DNA of 64,000 nucleotides from Colias croceus (taxonomy: Eukaryota; Arthropoda; Insecta; Lepidoptera; Pieridae): assembly GCF_905220415.1 (NCBI RefSeq), contig NC_059539.1, positions 1,612,001 to 1,676,000 on the forward strand, given 5' to 3'. Each line of letters begins with the position of its first letter. Within the stretch, counting starts at the first letter, position 1. Of the stretch, positions 42,945 to 53,729 are shown piece by piece. Made by a program: the position numbers and the translations under genes. Below the pieces are notes generated by a model. That model saw nothing but the letters and a program-made list of their open reading frames with translations. It searched no databases and was not told where the DNA came from.

Positions 42945-43177
42945 TAATGGCAATTATATTGCTATATTATATCAATCTAAAAGATATTGACACCCTTCGT
43001 TGCGTCTTGAACACGCGTTCACCGAGGATACTTATACAATTACGGCGATTATGAAACATTTTCAGATACATTCAGGCTATCCGTAACAAACCAAGCACTC
43101 GATAACACGAAGAGGCTCAATGCAATGGCACAACGCGATTAGCCGCGTTCCCCTCAGCGCGATGGCACTCGATGGTA
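42945..43177. other. Non-coding spacer
   Basis: Nothing recognised. Confidence 0.35.
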
Positions 43178-43263
43178 TCGGCAATTTGCTCTTTTTCCCG
43201 CCACGACTGCCATTCACGAGCTGATGAGAATCTGCTGTACCGACGGGTTTGCGAGTGGCTCGA
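43178..43263 (+). promoter_or_regulatory. Duplicated non-coding element, copy A
   Basis: TCGGCAATTTGCTCTTTTTC, then the E2F-type core TTTCCCGCCA, then CACGAGCTGATGAGAATCT and CGACGGG. It aligns with copy B at 43445-43536. The order of blocks is kept and the conserved blocks are not in a common reading frame because of indels, which suggests a regulatory and not a coding role. Confidence 0.4.
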
Positions 43264-43444
43264 TGATTTCGGTGTGTGCTGAGTTTTTTTTTATAAGACG
43301 GACTATGGCGTTTGAGAATGACAGGTGACGTTTTGTTTTTTTTTTCTTTGGCTAGAACTTTGTAGGTTCGTGTTTTTTTGGCATTTACTCTTTTCGTTTT
43401 TTTTTGTAGTTACCAGTGACAAACTTTGAAACACATGTTTTTTT

Positions 43445-43536
43445 TCGGTAATTTGATCTTTTCCCGCCATAACTGCATTATATCACGAGCTGATGAGAAT
43501 CTTATGTGACGACGGGATTGTGTCTGGCTGGCTGTG
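43445..43536 (+). promoter_or_regulatory. Duplicated non-coding element, copy B
   Basis: TCGGTAATTTGATCTTTTCC, CCGCCATAACTGC, CACGAGCTGATGAGAATCT (identical 19-base core) and GACGACGGG. It lies 267 bases after copy A. A 69-codon minus frame crosses it without support. Confidence 0.4.
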
Positions 43537-44164
43537 GTGGTCTGTGCCGTTCTGTGAGTGACAATATGAAGACTGAAAGCTTCTGAACCTAAATATAGGG
43601 CTTCAGTAAATATATGCAAAGCTTAAGTTGAAACTGTTGAGTATATTTTTTTTTAATAGTGCAAACCTAATTCCGCTCTATTTATGATTAAGTCTACGTG
43701 GCATTGATTAAATATATTAGCATAGAAATATATTCATTTAATTTATAAATTATGTAACTTAATGCAAAGCTTTATCGATACAAGAATCATTCGAGCAATC
43801 GATACAAGATCGATTACAGAAGGAATCGATAACGATCAAACGGTAGAAATGTTATATTCTCACATTAAATTAAGTATTATATTTTATGATTATTATGACG
43901 TTGTAAAAATGAATATTTAGTGTTTTGATTATAACTTGAAATTTAAAGTTTTTGAATGTTTGGTTGATTCGATATTTTAAGTATTGTAAAGTACCTAACC
44001 TAATAAATTATAATTACTGTGAAAATTATGATGTTTTACATTAAATGAATTATTTAAAAAAACACTGTGATAAACTATGTGAAAGTATGTATTTTTTTAA
44101 ACAATTCATGATTGAAATAAAATAAAATATAATAGAAAAAAGGTGGGGTTTAATGAAACCACGG
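43537..44164. other. Non-coding with ATCGAT cluster at 43773-43835
   Basis: TATCGATACAAGAATC, CAATCGATACAAGATCGATT and GAATCGATAACGATC give four ATCGAT cores in about 60 bases, two inside a repeated ATCGATACAAGA word. Confidence 0.4.
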
Positions 44165-44309
44165 TAAAAGTGAAACTTTTTTTCACACTATATACATTTA
44201 ACTAAAAATTATCGTATTTGTACGATAATTATCGTACGTATCGTGCGTCACGCGACATGCGCTACACAGACCAAAAAGTTTGAGACGATGTAATAAAAGT
44301 TTCACTTTA
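44165..44309. mobile_element. MITE related to the one at 30751
   Basis: The ends are TAAAAGTGAAACTTTTTTTC and, reversed, TTAAAGTGAAACTTTTATTA, giving ~15 matching bases. The core AAGTGAAACTT is shared with 30751-30943. The interior has TTATCGTATTTGTACGATAA and TATCGTGCGTCACGCGACAT. Confidence 0.65.
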
Positions 44310-45020
44310 ATATTGATCTTAAATTTCAAAAAATGGTTTATGTAACCTTTAAATATCTCTCAAACCTTATCCTGCGGCTTGACGATCAATAATACCAATA
44401 CACACGTGTTTTAATTAATTTTCTTGTCAAAATAAAGTGTGAATACACAGCTAAAGCGCGATATCGCGATCGGAGGCGTGGCGTGCGAGCGTGTTAGCGA
44501 AGCGGGATAGATTTATTGCCGTGATTGCTGTGTTATTTATTTTTTTATTTTATTTAACTAGGTATGTATCGCGACTTTGCTTGTGTTTTTACACTTTAAT
44601 AGAAGTATACATAAGAATGATTTCAGCGTCTGTTCCTGGTAAGAGCCATCTTTTTTGCGATGAGAAGATTTGAGCGAAGGAACCAAGTTATCTAATAATG
44701 AAGGATGCACTTACTGAATCTTGAAGTTTTTCTGTATGTTTATTGTAGTAGTATGTGTAAGTCACTTACCTGAAAGGAATAAAAAATATTATTAATTATC
44801 ACAAATTGTCAAGGACTAATTTCTTATGGGAAATTCAATTAAAATAAATTTCAATTACTTTAATACTTAATTAGACAATATATTTTTAAAAATGTTAAAA
44901 AAAAAACATCAGTTTTCTTCCATAAATTCATTTGATATTCAAACATTTGGTACCTACACACGACTCAACAGATAATATACAACTATATCTACTAATAACT
45001 AAACTATAAAAACTGTACCT
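44310..45020. other. Non-coding, nothing recognised
   Basis: AT-rich except a CpG-richer patch at 44455-44510 (GCGCGATATCGCGATCGGAG). The 60-codon frame starting there is not supported. Confidence 0.35.
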
Positions 45021-45123
45021 GAATATCCCATTGAGCCCCAAGCGGCCCGATCGGTCCCAGACACAATAGATTTTATATTGTGTCGGTGGTTCCGGGGCCT
45101 GAGTTAATATATAATAATAATAA
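45021..45123 (+). mobile_element. LINE 3' end with stem-loop and ATA tail
   Basis: GC-rich core (GAGCCCCAAGCGGCCCGATC ... GGTTCCGGGGCCTGAG) surrounding a hairpin ACACAATA/TATTGTGT (45061-45083), followed by TTAATATATAATAATAATAA. A structured GC-rich end with a trinucleotide tail fits a truncated non-LTR retrotransposon, in the same orientation as the RTE-like element but a different family. Confidence 0.6.
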
Positions 45124-46346
45124 CATTAATTAAATTCAATTAAACTTTCCATCTCACTAAATCACTGGCCGTCGAATGCACAATGATAATATAAATGCAA
45201 CCAAGAAACAATATAAATACAAAGTTTGCGTAGAAACAGCAATGAATCAAAAACAATGCGATTATCCTCGCGTTCGGCTTGGTGTGGTACAAGATATGGG
45301 AAATAGCGATTTCATTATCTGTATATTTTAATATGATAGTATCTGGGTTTTCTTGCTCAAGTATAATGTAGTAGCTTTTTATTGGCATTGTAAAATAATG
45401 TTTGATATGAGTCGTAGCAGTTTGAATTTATACAAATTATAAATTACTTATGCTGTAGGCTGTAGCTAGGCCTAAGTTTATAACCAATATATAATTATGC
45501 AGTGGGCTATCTTTTTGCTGGTATTTTAATTAAAAGGTTGTATATGAAACATATTTTAAAAAATAACTTCATCTAAGTTTAAAATAACCCTCGAAAACAG
45601 TGTTTTAACTATTTAAAACACACATATCCTTCACTCCACAACAAATAAATATAAGACTTCCAAGCTCACAATAAACCAAACCTACATCTTATAACATGCA
45701 CCACACAGTTCGACAAGGGAAGCTGCGGAAATGAAGAGACGCGGTGGCGGCAGATAAATGGCCGACCAACAAAGAACTGCTACTTCTTGTCACTTTATTA
45801 ACACGACAAATTGACTGACGAACTCTAATCGGCAAGTGCTGGATTAAAACTACCTGCTTGAATATTTTCTTTAAGAGGAAAAGTTAACTTTTTTTAGAGA
45901 AAGTGCAATGTCAGTTGCATACCATTGCATAAGAAGGTGAAGAATTCCCTTATTATTTATTTTCTCTTTAATTATGTTAAATTGATGTAGTCTATTGTAT
46001 TGTATTGTATTTGTATATGTATACTTACAAACGTTTTAAATACATTACGGTAGATGTATATGTACATAGGTATAATAACATTCCTTATCAATGATATTTC
46101 TCATTTTAATTTATTCTTATTAATTTTAATTTCTTCTAGGCCTGACCTTTATAAATTCAAATCATATATAATATTAATAAGTTTTTAATATTCGCAATCT
46201 GATACCCCTAAGTCTAGATAGGTAATGATCTAATCAGATAGGTCAAAGAATTAAAAAATACATTATTTTGTTTATTATACTGGATTGAAACTACAGGGGG
46301 TCGTATTCAAACTAGAAACTGGCTTTATTAACGTTTATTCAAAGTA
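45124..46346. other. Non-coding, nothing recognised
   Basis: AT-rich. The 82-codon minus frame at 45140-45388 has no recognisable domain. Confidence 0.4.
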
Positions 46347-46614
46347 ATAAATAAATAAATAAATATTTCAGGACAATTTTCACACACGGCACAATCTGAT
46401 CCCATACTAAGCTTTCGCTTGTGTTATGGACACCAGATGGCTGATAAACATACATATATATAATTTTTAAATAAATACTTATATAGATAATTAACACCCA
46501 GACACAGAGCAAACATCTATGTTCATCACACAAATATTTGCCCCGGGTGGGAATCGAACCCACGACCACTGGCTTGGAAGGCAAAGCCACTACCAACCAA
46601 GCCAACCGGTCAGT
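46347..46614 (-). mobile_element. tRNA-derived lepidopteran SINE
   Basis: Reading the minus strand: a tRNA-like head with A box TTGGCTTGGTTGGTAGTGG and B box GGTTCGATTCC (within GTGGTCGTGGGTTCGATTCC). Then comes the family body TTTGTGTGATGAACATAGAT, CTGTGTCTGGGTGTTAATT, CCATAACACAAGCGAAAGCT and a (TATT)n tail at 46347-46366. I recognise this head/body combination as a high-copy SINE of moths and butterflies. RNA polymerase III would transcribe it, and movement needs a partner LINE. The 92-codon frame across it is incidental. Confidence 0.88.
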
Positions 46615-48290
46615 CAATATAATGATTTGAAATTATTATATTGTAAGTACTAATAGTATAAAAATTAAAAAAAAGACTAATCTAAATAGTTATAAGAGTA
46701 TAAATAGGTAATTGAAAACAGCACTAAATATTTCCTTGCTAGTTTATTGTTAAATAAAAACAATATGACTTTAGAAATAAGTGTAAACTGTTTTAAGAAG
46801 CGGTATCTCCCAAATCTGTTATCCTATTTCATATGACTCATTCTAAGCGAAGTAAAAGATTTAATAGTCGGAGTTTTTAAGCTTTACATAAAAGAAATAA
46901 TCAAGTTAAAACTTTCGGTATTAGTGCGTCAAAAAATCGTTACTTAGTTGTGAAATGCTTCACAAGAACTTATAGGACTTTTCGTCACAGAAAGAAGCAA
47001 GTAAATACTACTTGTTGTAAGCTCTACAGTCAACAGTCAACGTAATTACTCTGGTAAATTACCCATTAACACATTATAAAATATTATTAAAATCGTATTT
47101 TTGTAATCGCATCCCAACGAACGAAGTATTTAATATCATTCATAACTCTTTCGCAATGACTCACTCCTTCCACAGTTCCATGTTTACTAAGTATCGTTGA
47201 AACAAAGCCATCTCTTTCAGGAAATTAGCAGCGCTTCCGTAGGATTATAGCGAAATAAGATATTGTTTACAGATCTATTTGTTCGTTCGTTCATTCGTTC
47301 ATTCGCTTCGGATTTAGCGGAGCGAAAACTTGATTGATTTTGATTGAATTTTCAATTTAATGTTGAGTGGCTTCTTTAATTATCGTTTGTTTTGTAAATT
47401 AAAGCGTGTATGATTTTTTATGGTAAATAATACGATACGATCCGGAACTCGCGGTTTATATTTTAATTTTAATGAGGGCAACACCTTAAAAAATGGTAAG
47501 TTAATGCAAGAAATACGTTTATTTTTTGCCTTTTTTCACCAGTTATCTTATTTCTTATGTACCTATAACACCTTCGCGTACTCTAATACCTAAACAGTCT
47601 ATCAGTATATAAATTTAATGAATGCTAAACTTCATCTTTTCTTAAATATACCAATACCTATACGCAGTAGCATAAATTTGAGAAATTTTTATATATTCTA
47701 CCGAGACTAGACATAGAAATTTGATCCCTTCTATATCATACGGCATAACTACCTACATTAAAATTCACATGTGATTTTGTAAAAAATTGTGACGTCAAAC
47801 TGGTCATTCGAATCATTTTTTTACTCGACCGTGATGTTTATTAACATTTATAACTTCCTTTTATAAAGGTAATAGTACAAAAATAATATTTGTGTAACAA
47901 AGCCGTGTCTAAAAATAGTAAATCGTTACGGAAATTTCCCATTTTACATTCTCACGGATGTAAGAGTATTTTGCAAACATTATATTTATTTTAAACAGCG
48001 TGATGCTGAGTTGGATGCTATTTTTAATTATCTGTGTCAAATAAATCGAAAGGTGATTTGTGTTAACTATATGAACACTCGATGATAAATCATTTAATAA
48101 TAAAATATTAGCTAGTAAGCTTTCGCACGGACACAGATAAAAAAGTGTCCTCATTTGCATAGAGTTGGGGCTTAGTGAATATTTTTAAATTATTAATACA
48201 AAACTTCTTTTGAACTACTGAGACAAAGGATATTTATATGTAACATAAAACAGTTACAAAAATAACTGGGGCAGTATTTCTTATTAGTTA
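46615..48290. other. Non-coding, nothing firmly recognised
   Basis: TTCGTTCGTTCATTCGTTCA microsatellite at 47280-47305. A perfect CRE TGACGTCA lies at 47790-47797. No gene is supported. Confidence 0.4.
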
Positions 48291-48465
48291 CTAGCGGTCC
48301 GCCCCGGCTTCGCCCGTGGTACATATTAACGTTTTCTCTACATAAGAACCATCCTCGTACTTCAAGGAATATAATAAAAAAAGAATTATCGAAATCGGTT
48401 CAGCCGTTCTCGAGTTATGGAATTACAACGAAAAGTGGCATTGATTTTTATATATTAGAAGAAGA
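48291..48465 (-). mobile_element. Non-autonomous Helitron
   Basis: The minus strand ends ACGGGCGAAGCCGGGGCGGA then CCGCTAG (48291-48294). Its 5' part reads TCTTCTTCTAATATATAAAA then ATCAATGCCACTTTTCG. It is related to 58477-58650 in its 3' half (CTTGAAGTACGAGGATGGTT). Confidence 0.78.
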
Positions 48466-48473
48466 TTTAAGAA

Positions 48474-48574
48474 TCACTACATAGTATAAAACAAAGTCGC
48501 TTTATCTGTCCCTATGTCCCTTTAAACTACGCAACGGATAGACAAAGCGGGCGAAGCCGCGGGCGGTGAGCTAG
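48474..48574 (+). mobile_element. Internally deleted Helitron, 101 bp
   Basis: Starts TCACTACATAGTATAAAACA and ends GCGGGCGAAGCCGCGGGCGG then TGAGCTAG. It lacks the middle of its subfamily (compare 59303-59506) but keeps both ends. Confidence 0.8.
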
Positions 48575-49104
48575 TTTAATAGAATATGATATACTTTATC
48601 TAGTTACTACTTGAATCAAAATGCATTTAGAAATTTTAATTTAGATAATTTTATCTTCACCATTTTGTTATATTAAACGCGTAAACATGTAGGTACCTAG
48701 TACATTCACAAGAAATGTTGAAATTAGCGGAACAAATAGAAAGTCGAATCATTAAATATGTTGTTAGTTACTAAAAATAGAAATACTGTAATAATTACAG
48801 ACAAAAAATATTTTTACATTCACTGTTTCTATTTATAGAAATACCGTAATAATTGCCGCTAGAAATTATATTTTTATACGAAATAACGTTCAAATAAAGT
48901 AGCTAGATGGATGTGTATTTTGAATATAAAATCAACAGTCGTTCCCGAGTGACACACTGACAGACAATAGGAAATAGCGGCGGATCCAATCGGCGATCGT
49001 GTCAGCATTGAAATGATATTTAAGTTTTATGTATGGGTTTCTGAGTACGTTGTGGTATATTTTAGGTTCACAGTTTATTTATTATCTACTTATAGTATAT
49101 TATA
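48575..49104. other. Non-coding, nothing recognised
   Basis: AT-rich, no supported gene. Confidence 0.4.
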
Positions 49105-49266
49105 CTAGCCAACTGACCGCGGCTTCTCCCGCTTTACCTAAACCCAATAAAATTATATTATAGGTTCCTCGAGAAAAAATCGCATCAAAATCCGTTGCGA
49201 AGTTTTAAAGATTTTCGCATCCAGGACATAGGGACAGAAAAAGCGACCGTTTATACTATGTAGCAA
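49105..49266 (-). mobile_element. Helitron, diverged
   Basis: CTAG at 49105-49108, then CCAACTGACCGCGGCTTCTC and the family phrase CATCAAAATCCGTTGCGAAG, ending near TTTATACTATGTAGCAA. Several substitutions relative to 19667-19852. Confidence 0.7.
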
Positions 49267-49440
49267 TAAGTGGTCCGCTCTGGCTTCGACTATGGTACAT
49301 TATTATGTACCACAGTCGAAATCAATCAATATAGAGCCCATAGCACACTCATCATTCCAAATTCATCCAAATCGATGCAGTGGTTTAGTCGTGAAATCGT
49401 GACAGATAGACAGATTTTCGCATTTATAATATTTTTGGTA
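49267..49440 (-). mobile_element. Helitron (Lep1-like), diverged
   Basis: TAAGTGGTCCGCTCTGGCTTC matches the reverse of the usual GGCGGACCGCTAGT end with substitutions. It ends with GATTTTCGCATTTATAATAT, the reverse of the family start. It follows the previous element without a gap. The 69-codon frame inside is not a gene. Confidence 0.65.
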
Positions 49441-51395
49441 CCTATGAACTTTATACGGTTCTTTTCATCTTTTTATTAATTTGTCAAATGTATGAATTTT
49501 CTGTGGAATTTTCATCATTTTTGTGTCTTTTGATATTTTTAAAAAATTACATTACTTGTCTTTAAAAATGACAACCTTTTGTTGTATTTACTATTTATGC
49601 GAACTACTCACGGAAAATGATACAAGACAATAATTATCACATTTGAAGTTCTCGGTAACAGCCACAAAGAATGATTTTATCGATGACGCATCGATGATCG
49701 TGCGTCATTGTTATTATTCCTATTTTGTCATTGATTTATCAATAAATATTACATTTTGTAAACTGCTTTGAGCTTATTATTATAAAATACATGCTTGGAA
49801 TTTCTTAACACACAATTATAATATGACAACTCATTAGAAGAAATTGTTTGTTAACAAATTATGCCCTAGTTTTCCCATCTCATATTTTCAAATATGTTCT
49901 CCAAATAAAAATACAATATTTCACTAGCTTTCTCTTATCCCATTCGCATTCGATATCGAGTACCAGGGCGCAAGGGAGAGGAAGGGGTTAGATATTTCAA
50001 TCTTCGGTCGGATATTGGCGGGTGAGAACGCATACATCTCAAAATCCGCCTCCGTGCGGTCACCTTATCTGTGTATTAGAATCTCTTGTGAACTTATGCT
50101 CGCCTGGTCTTTTGAGCGCACTGGTGCAATGTTAAATAAATAATGTTTATAACCCTTTTTAGATATCGAATATTGATTTAACGTCATAATATAAGGCGTA
50201 ATATTATACATCTATCTTTGTGAAACTGAGTTAATACATTTCCCCTGAAAAAATAATGCTATAACGTCACGTTAACGCAAAGTAATGGAAAATATTCAGT
50301 AGGTACCTATTTTCGGTTATGTATATGTATATGAAATTATTTTCTGAAAAGCAAGCAGTATTCATAGTTGATTGACAAGGAAAACTCTTCCTTCTACGAA
50401 CTGAACGAAGAAGTCTAAATACTAAAGTTCCATAGCCGCTGGCCGCTAGGACTACATTGTCATAAGAACCGCTGATAACTCGCGAACAATTGGTTTTATC
50501 GGAATTCAGTCCGCATTCCAAAATCGTGTCGCGTCTGTAGAATGTCTAGCCCTTTGAAGGCTATCTACGCGTGAGCTTGTCTGCTTTCGCGCCAGCGATA
50601 TCTCCCTACATCACAACATCTTATCTACCACCACCACTTACAAAGCAATCTCAACTTTATTGCACTGGGAGAAGGTCACAAACTCATGTACCTAGGCTTC
50701 AGTTTTACATAAATGTTCCTGTGTAAGTCGTGAAGAAACTACAACCATGTCTCCATTACATTAGGTGCGGTTTTGATTGACAGGTCGTAGAGGTTACGCG
50801 CTGGGCGCAATGGAATTCTCTTTTCAAACCTGTCATATTAGGCGTTGATATTGAATGCATTTTTTATTTGACAATGTAAGTTGAATCGTATGCTAGGGGA
50901 TTGGAGTCGATTTTGATATGTCAGAAATATTGCATAAAGCGTGTTTGGAGTGCTAATTTTTATCTATGGCAGATCTAACGGACACGACATGTCACTATAA
51001 AATTATGTGGCAATAGTATCACGTATTTAAAGCAATAAAGTGGGCAAAGTTTGTTAGGCAATGCAATTGGAGTTAAATACTTATGTGTGTTTGAAAAGGT
51101 AGTAGTAAAAAAGTAGGTTATAGAAGGTGAATAGCGCCAATTAAAAAAAAAAGTATAGGTGTTCATACACCCAGCCCCAATGAATTATAATTAGTTTAAT
51201 TAAACGATATTTGATTTAGTCCGTTATCGAGAACTTAAACACCACTATTATAATAATTGTTTATAATGTAGGCTTCACGAGAGAAAGTACCTTTAGATCA
51301 ATACAGACAAGCAACCTAACCTAGTATTTATGTCTCCTGTACGGATCAGGTAGTTAAAATTTAATCTACTGGCATTTTACGCTCACTGCCATTAA
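49441..51395. other. Non-coding with GATA sites
   Basis: CTGATAAC at 50472-50479 lies in a GC-richer patch with GTTTTATCGG. Another CpG-richer patch is at 49970-50110. No gene is supported. Confidence 0.4.
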
Positions 51396-51450
51396 CTACT
51401 GTGCTGATAAGGCTGATAACGTGCTGATAAGGTGCTGATAACGGCTCGTT
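51396..51450 (+). promoter_or_regulatory. Homotypic GATA cluster: four CTGATAA in 39 bases
   Basis: CTGATAAG (51404), CTGATAAC (51413), CTGATAAG (51424) and CTGATAAC (51435), all in the same orientation with starts 9, 11 and 11 bases apart, close to one helical turn. A fifth core, CTTATCAG, lies near 51484 on the other strand. This is the densest GATA array in the window and the best enhancer candidate, though it could have arisen by local tandem duplication of GTGCTGATAAGG. Confidence 0.5.
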
Positions 51451-53503
51451 GGTAGCGGGTATTCCGTGTAACAATAACAAACGCTTATCAGTGAGTCAAA
51501 TTCCTTCTTAGCAAATATGTTATTGTTAAACTGTGTTTGTGTACGGTAATCAATTGCTGGTTAGCAGCTCTAATAATATAAAGTTAAAAAGATAGATCAT
51601 AGAGCAATATAATTAATGGATGGAAATCGTACCTAAAACATATATCTACGATGTCAAATTGTAACAACAAGACGAACAGACGGATTAAGCCCCATAATCG
51701 TGGTACGAGTAGACATTTGTTACCTATCAAAAGTGTATCAATATGTATATTGCAGAGTTGCTGTCACATAAAAAAACTATTCGATAGGTATTTAAATCCA
51801 AAAGAGACGATAGCATGAAGAAGTTCCTTAGGTACACCACAATATCCATAAAATAAGCGAATTTGTATCCCAAAGTGTACTCAAACATTTATAACCATTC
51901 TACAATCTTCACAGTAGAGAACTATAAGTCAAATCAAGCCGAGCGCAGTTACAAACGCGCAATCAACGAGGAAGGAAAATAATTTTAATTGGCACATAAT
52001 AAAATATGTGAGTTTGCCGTCCCTATCGATTACACGTAGGGATGTGCGCACGTCGATGTTTCTAATCGATGTTTTTTTGTTACTGTCAACTAATTTAAAT
52101 AGACATTTTAATGAGTACATTATTCGACATTCAGACAGTATAAGATTTTATAAAATGCTATTTTATGCTATGCTATAGTTTGTATTAGACAAGTACAAAA
52201 TCAACACTATTAAAAATTATTTCCTAATGTAATTAAACTACACATTTAAAATCAATATTTAATTTCTGATTTTTGCTCTATCGTGCCCAAACTGCCATTC
52301 TTATTTTACAATAATTCAAATTCAAAATGAATTTGAATTATTAAAATGTGGCTTATTAGTTTGAGCAAATTGCGTGTACCTATTCGAAATATCACAAACA
52401 AGCTAACCGTATCCTGAAACACTTAATCTCTGCGCAAAGCGTATTTTCACATCCCAATCCAGTCCACACACTATAAATAAACAATGACATCTCTATAAAA
52501 TTGTCATATCATTAACATTCAGTTAGAATTAAAGTATCGATTCCAGCGAATCAGTGGCTCGGGTGGCGTGCAAGATGCTCAGATTGCGCAGGTGGGACCC
52601 TTCGTGACAATATAATTGTGCCGCATGCCTCATTCCCTTAATTTATACCTAATAGTGAGATAATCGCATACTTTTTCGCACGTCTCATTTACATTTTAGG
52701 CTTTTATCGCTCGCCTGGGATACAATAATGATATTCGCGCGATCGGGAGCGCCGATTGTTTAGGGGTGCGCGTGCGCTTCGATGCAAATACAACATGAAC
52801 ATTGCAGCCAGTTCAATAATTGCGTAAGTAATTAATTCATCTGCTTAGCAATGTGGATGAATAGTTGTTAATTTAATAAAGTATATAAGTATGTTGCTTT
52901 CAAAATAAACATTTAAAATATTAACTCAATCGATTATACATATTAGTAAACATTATCATATGCCTATAACATTATTAAAATCATTCCATAGAAATCTACT
53001 ACCAACTTAATGTATCACACTATAAACAAACTGCCTTTAACCCTACAAGCACCGGCACAAAACCAATAAAACAAAACAATTCCATCGACACGTCGCACCC
53101 CTAGTTCGTGCGGTATCGAATCTAGTGATGTACCCAACGAGTATATTTCGCTAGGCGTGAGCAGAGCGCGTGTACCCATCCACACTTTAATTGGCTAGCC
53201 TCTATAACGTGTTGTATTTATCTCGGTTAATATTTTTGAGGAAACGCCTGGGATCTTGACAATTCAGACGAATCAATTCGAAACTGAATTATACGATCGC
53301 CCTGTATGCTTGGTGTGTCACGAACACGCGATGTTTTATTGAGCTAGAATATATTATTCAGAACTGATATCGTTTTTAATTCGTTTTCTAAGCTTTGTAA
53401 ATTGTAACCTTCCGCTTAGTCTAATGATATTACTATTTAGTTTTTATACACTAGAACTTTTCGCAGTAGAACTCGAGAACAGTAGATATTATTCTTGTGT
53501 AGT
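51451..53503. other. Non-coding stretch
   Basis: A perfect 14-bp hairpin AATAATTCAAATTC/GAATTTGAATTATT lies at 52310-52342. GTAGGGATGTGCGCACGTCGATG near 52036 resembles a worn hAT end. GTGGCTCGGGTGGCGTGCAA at 52554-52573 echoes 24141-24160. CpG-rich patch at 53040-53180. No gene is supported. Confidence 0.4.
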
Positions 53504-53729
53504 GTAGATTTAATTCCCGTCCGATTAGGGCCCTTCTGGCCTCCTCCACTCAAGCGACAGCTCAAGCCGAGGTTCGTGGTCCCCGTCAAGGGGGGACGCC
53601 CTTGTGCATGTCGCTACCAGGGTGAACCTTCAGTTCACCCCCGCGTCCGCGTTAAAATGTAGTAGCCCTTCTGGCTAACATTGAGAAACACCATACAAAA
53701 AAAAAAAAAAAAAAAAAGTAGATTTAATT
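53504..53729 (+). mobile_element. Severely 5'-truncated LINE with poly(A) and 12-bp target duplication
   Basis: Exact GTAGATTTAATT duplications at 53504-53515 and 53718-53729 bracket a 202-bp insert (53516-53717) ending in about 21 A residues. The body reads CCCTTCTGGCCTCCTCCACT, CGTCAAGGGGGGACGCCCTT and GGGTGAACCTTCAGTTCACC, with hairpin-prone GC-rich segments, typical of a poly(A)-ending non-LTR retrotransposon 3' UTR in Lepidoptera. Intact tail and exact duplication point to a recent insertion. Confidence 0.88.

Noticed and set aside
46339..46617. 92-codon minus-strand ORF
   Set aside because: It coincides with a tRNA-derived SINE; the translated text is just the SINE read in one frame.
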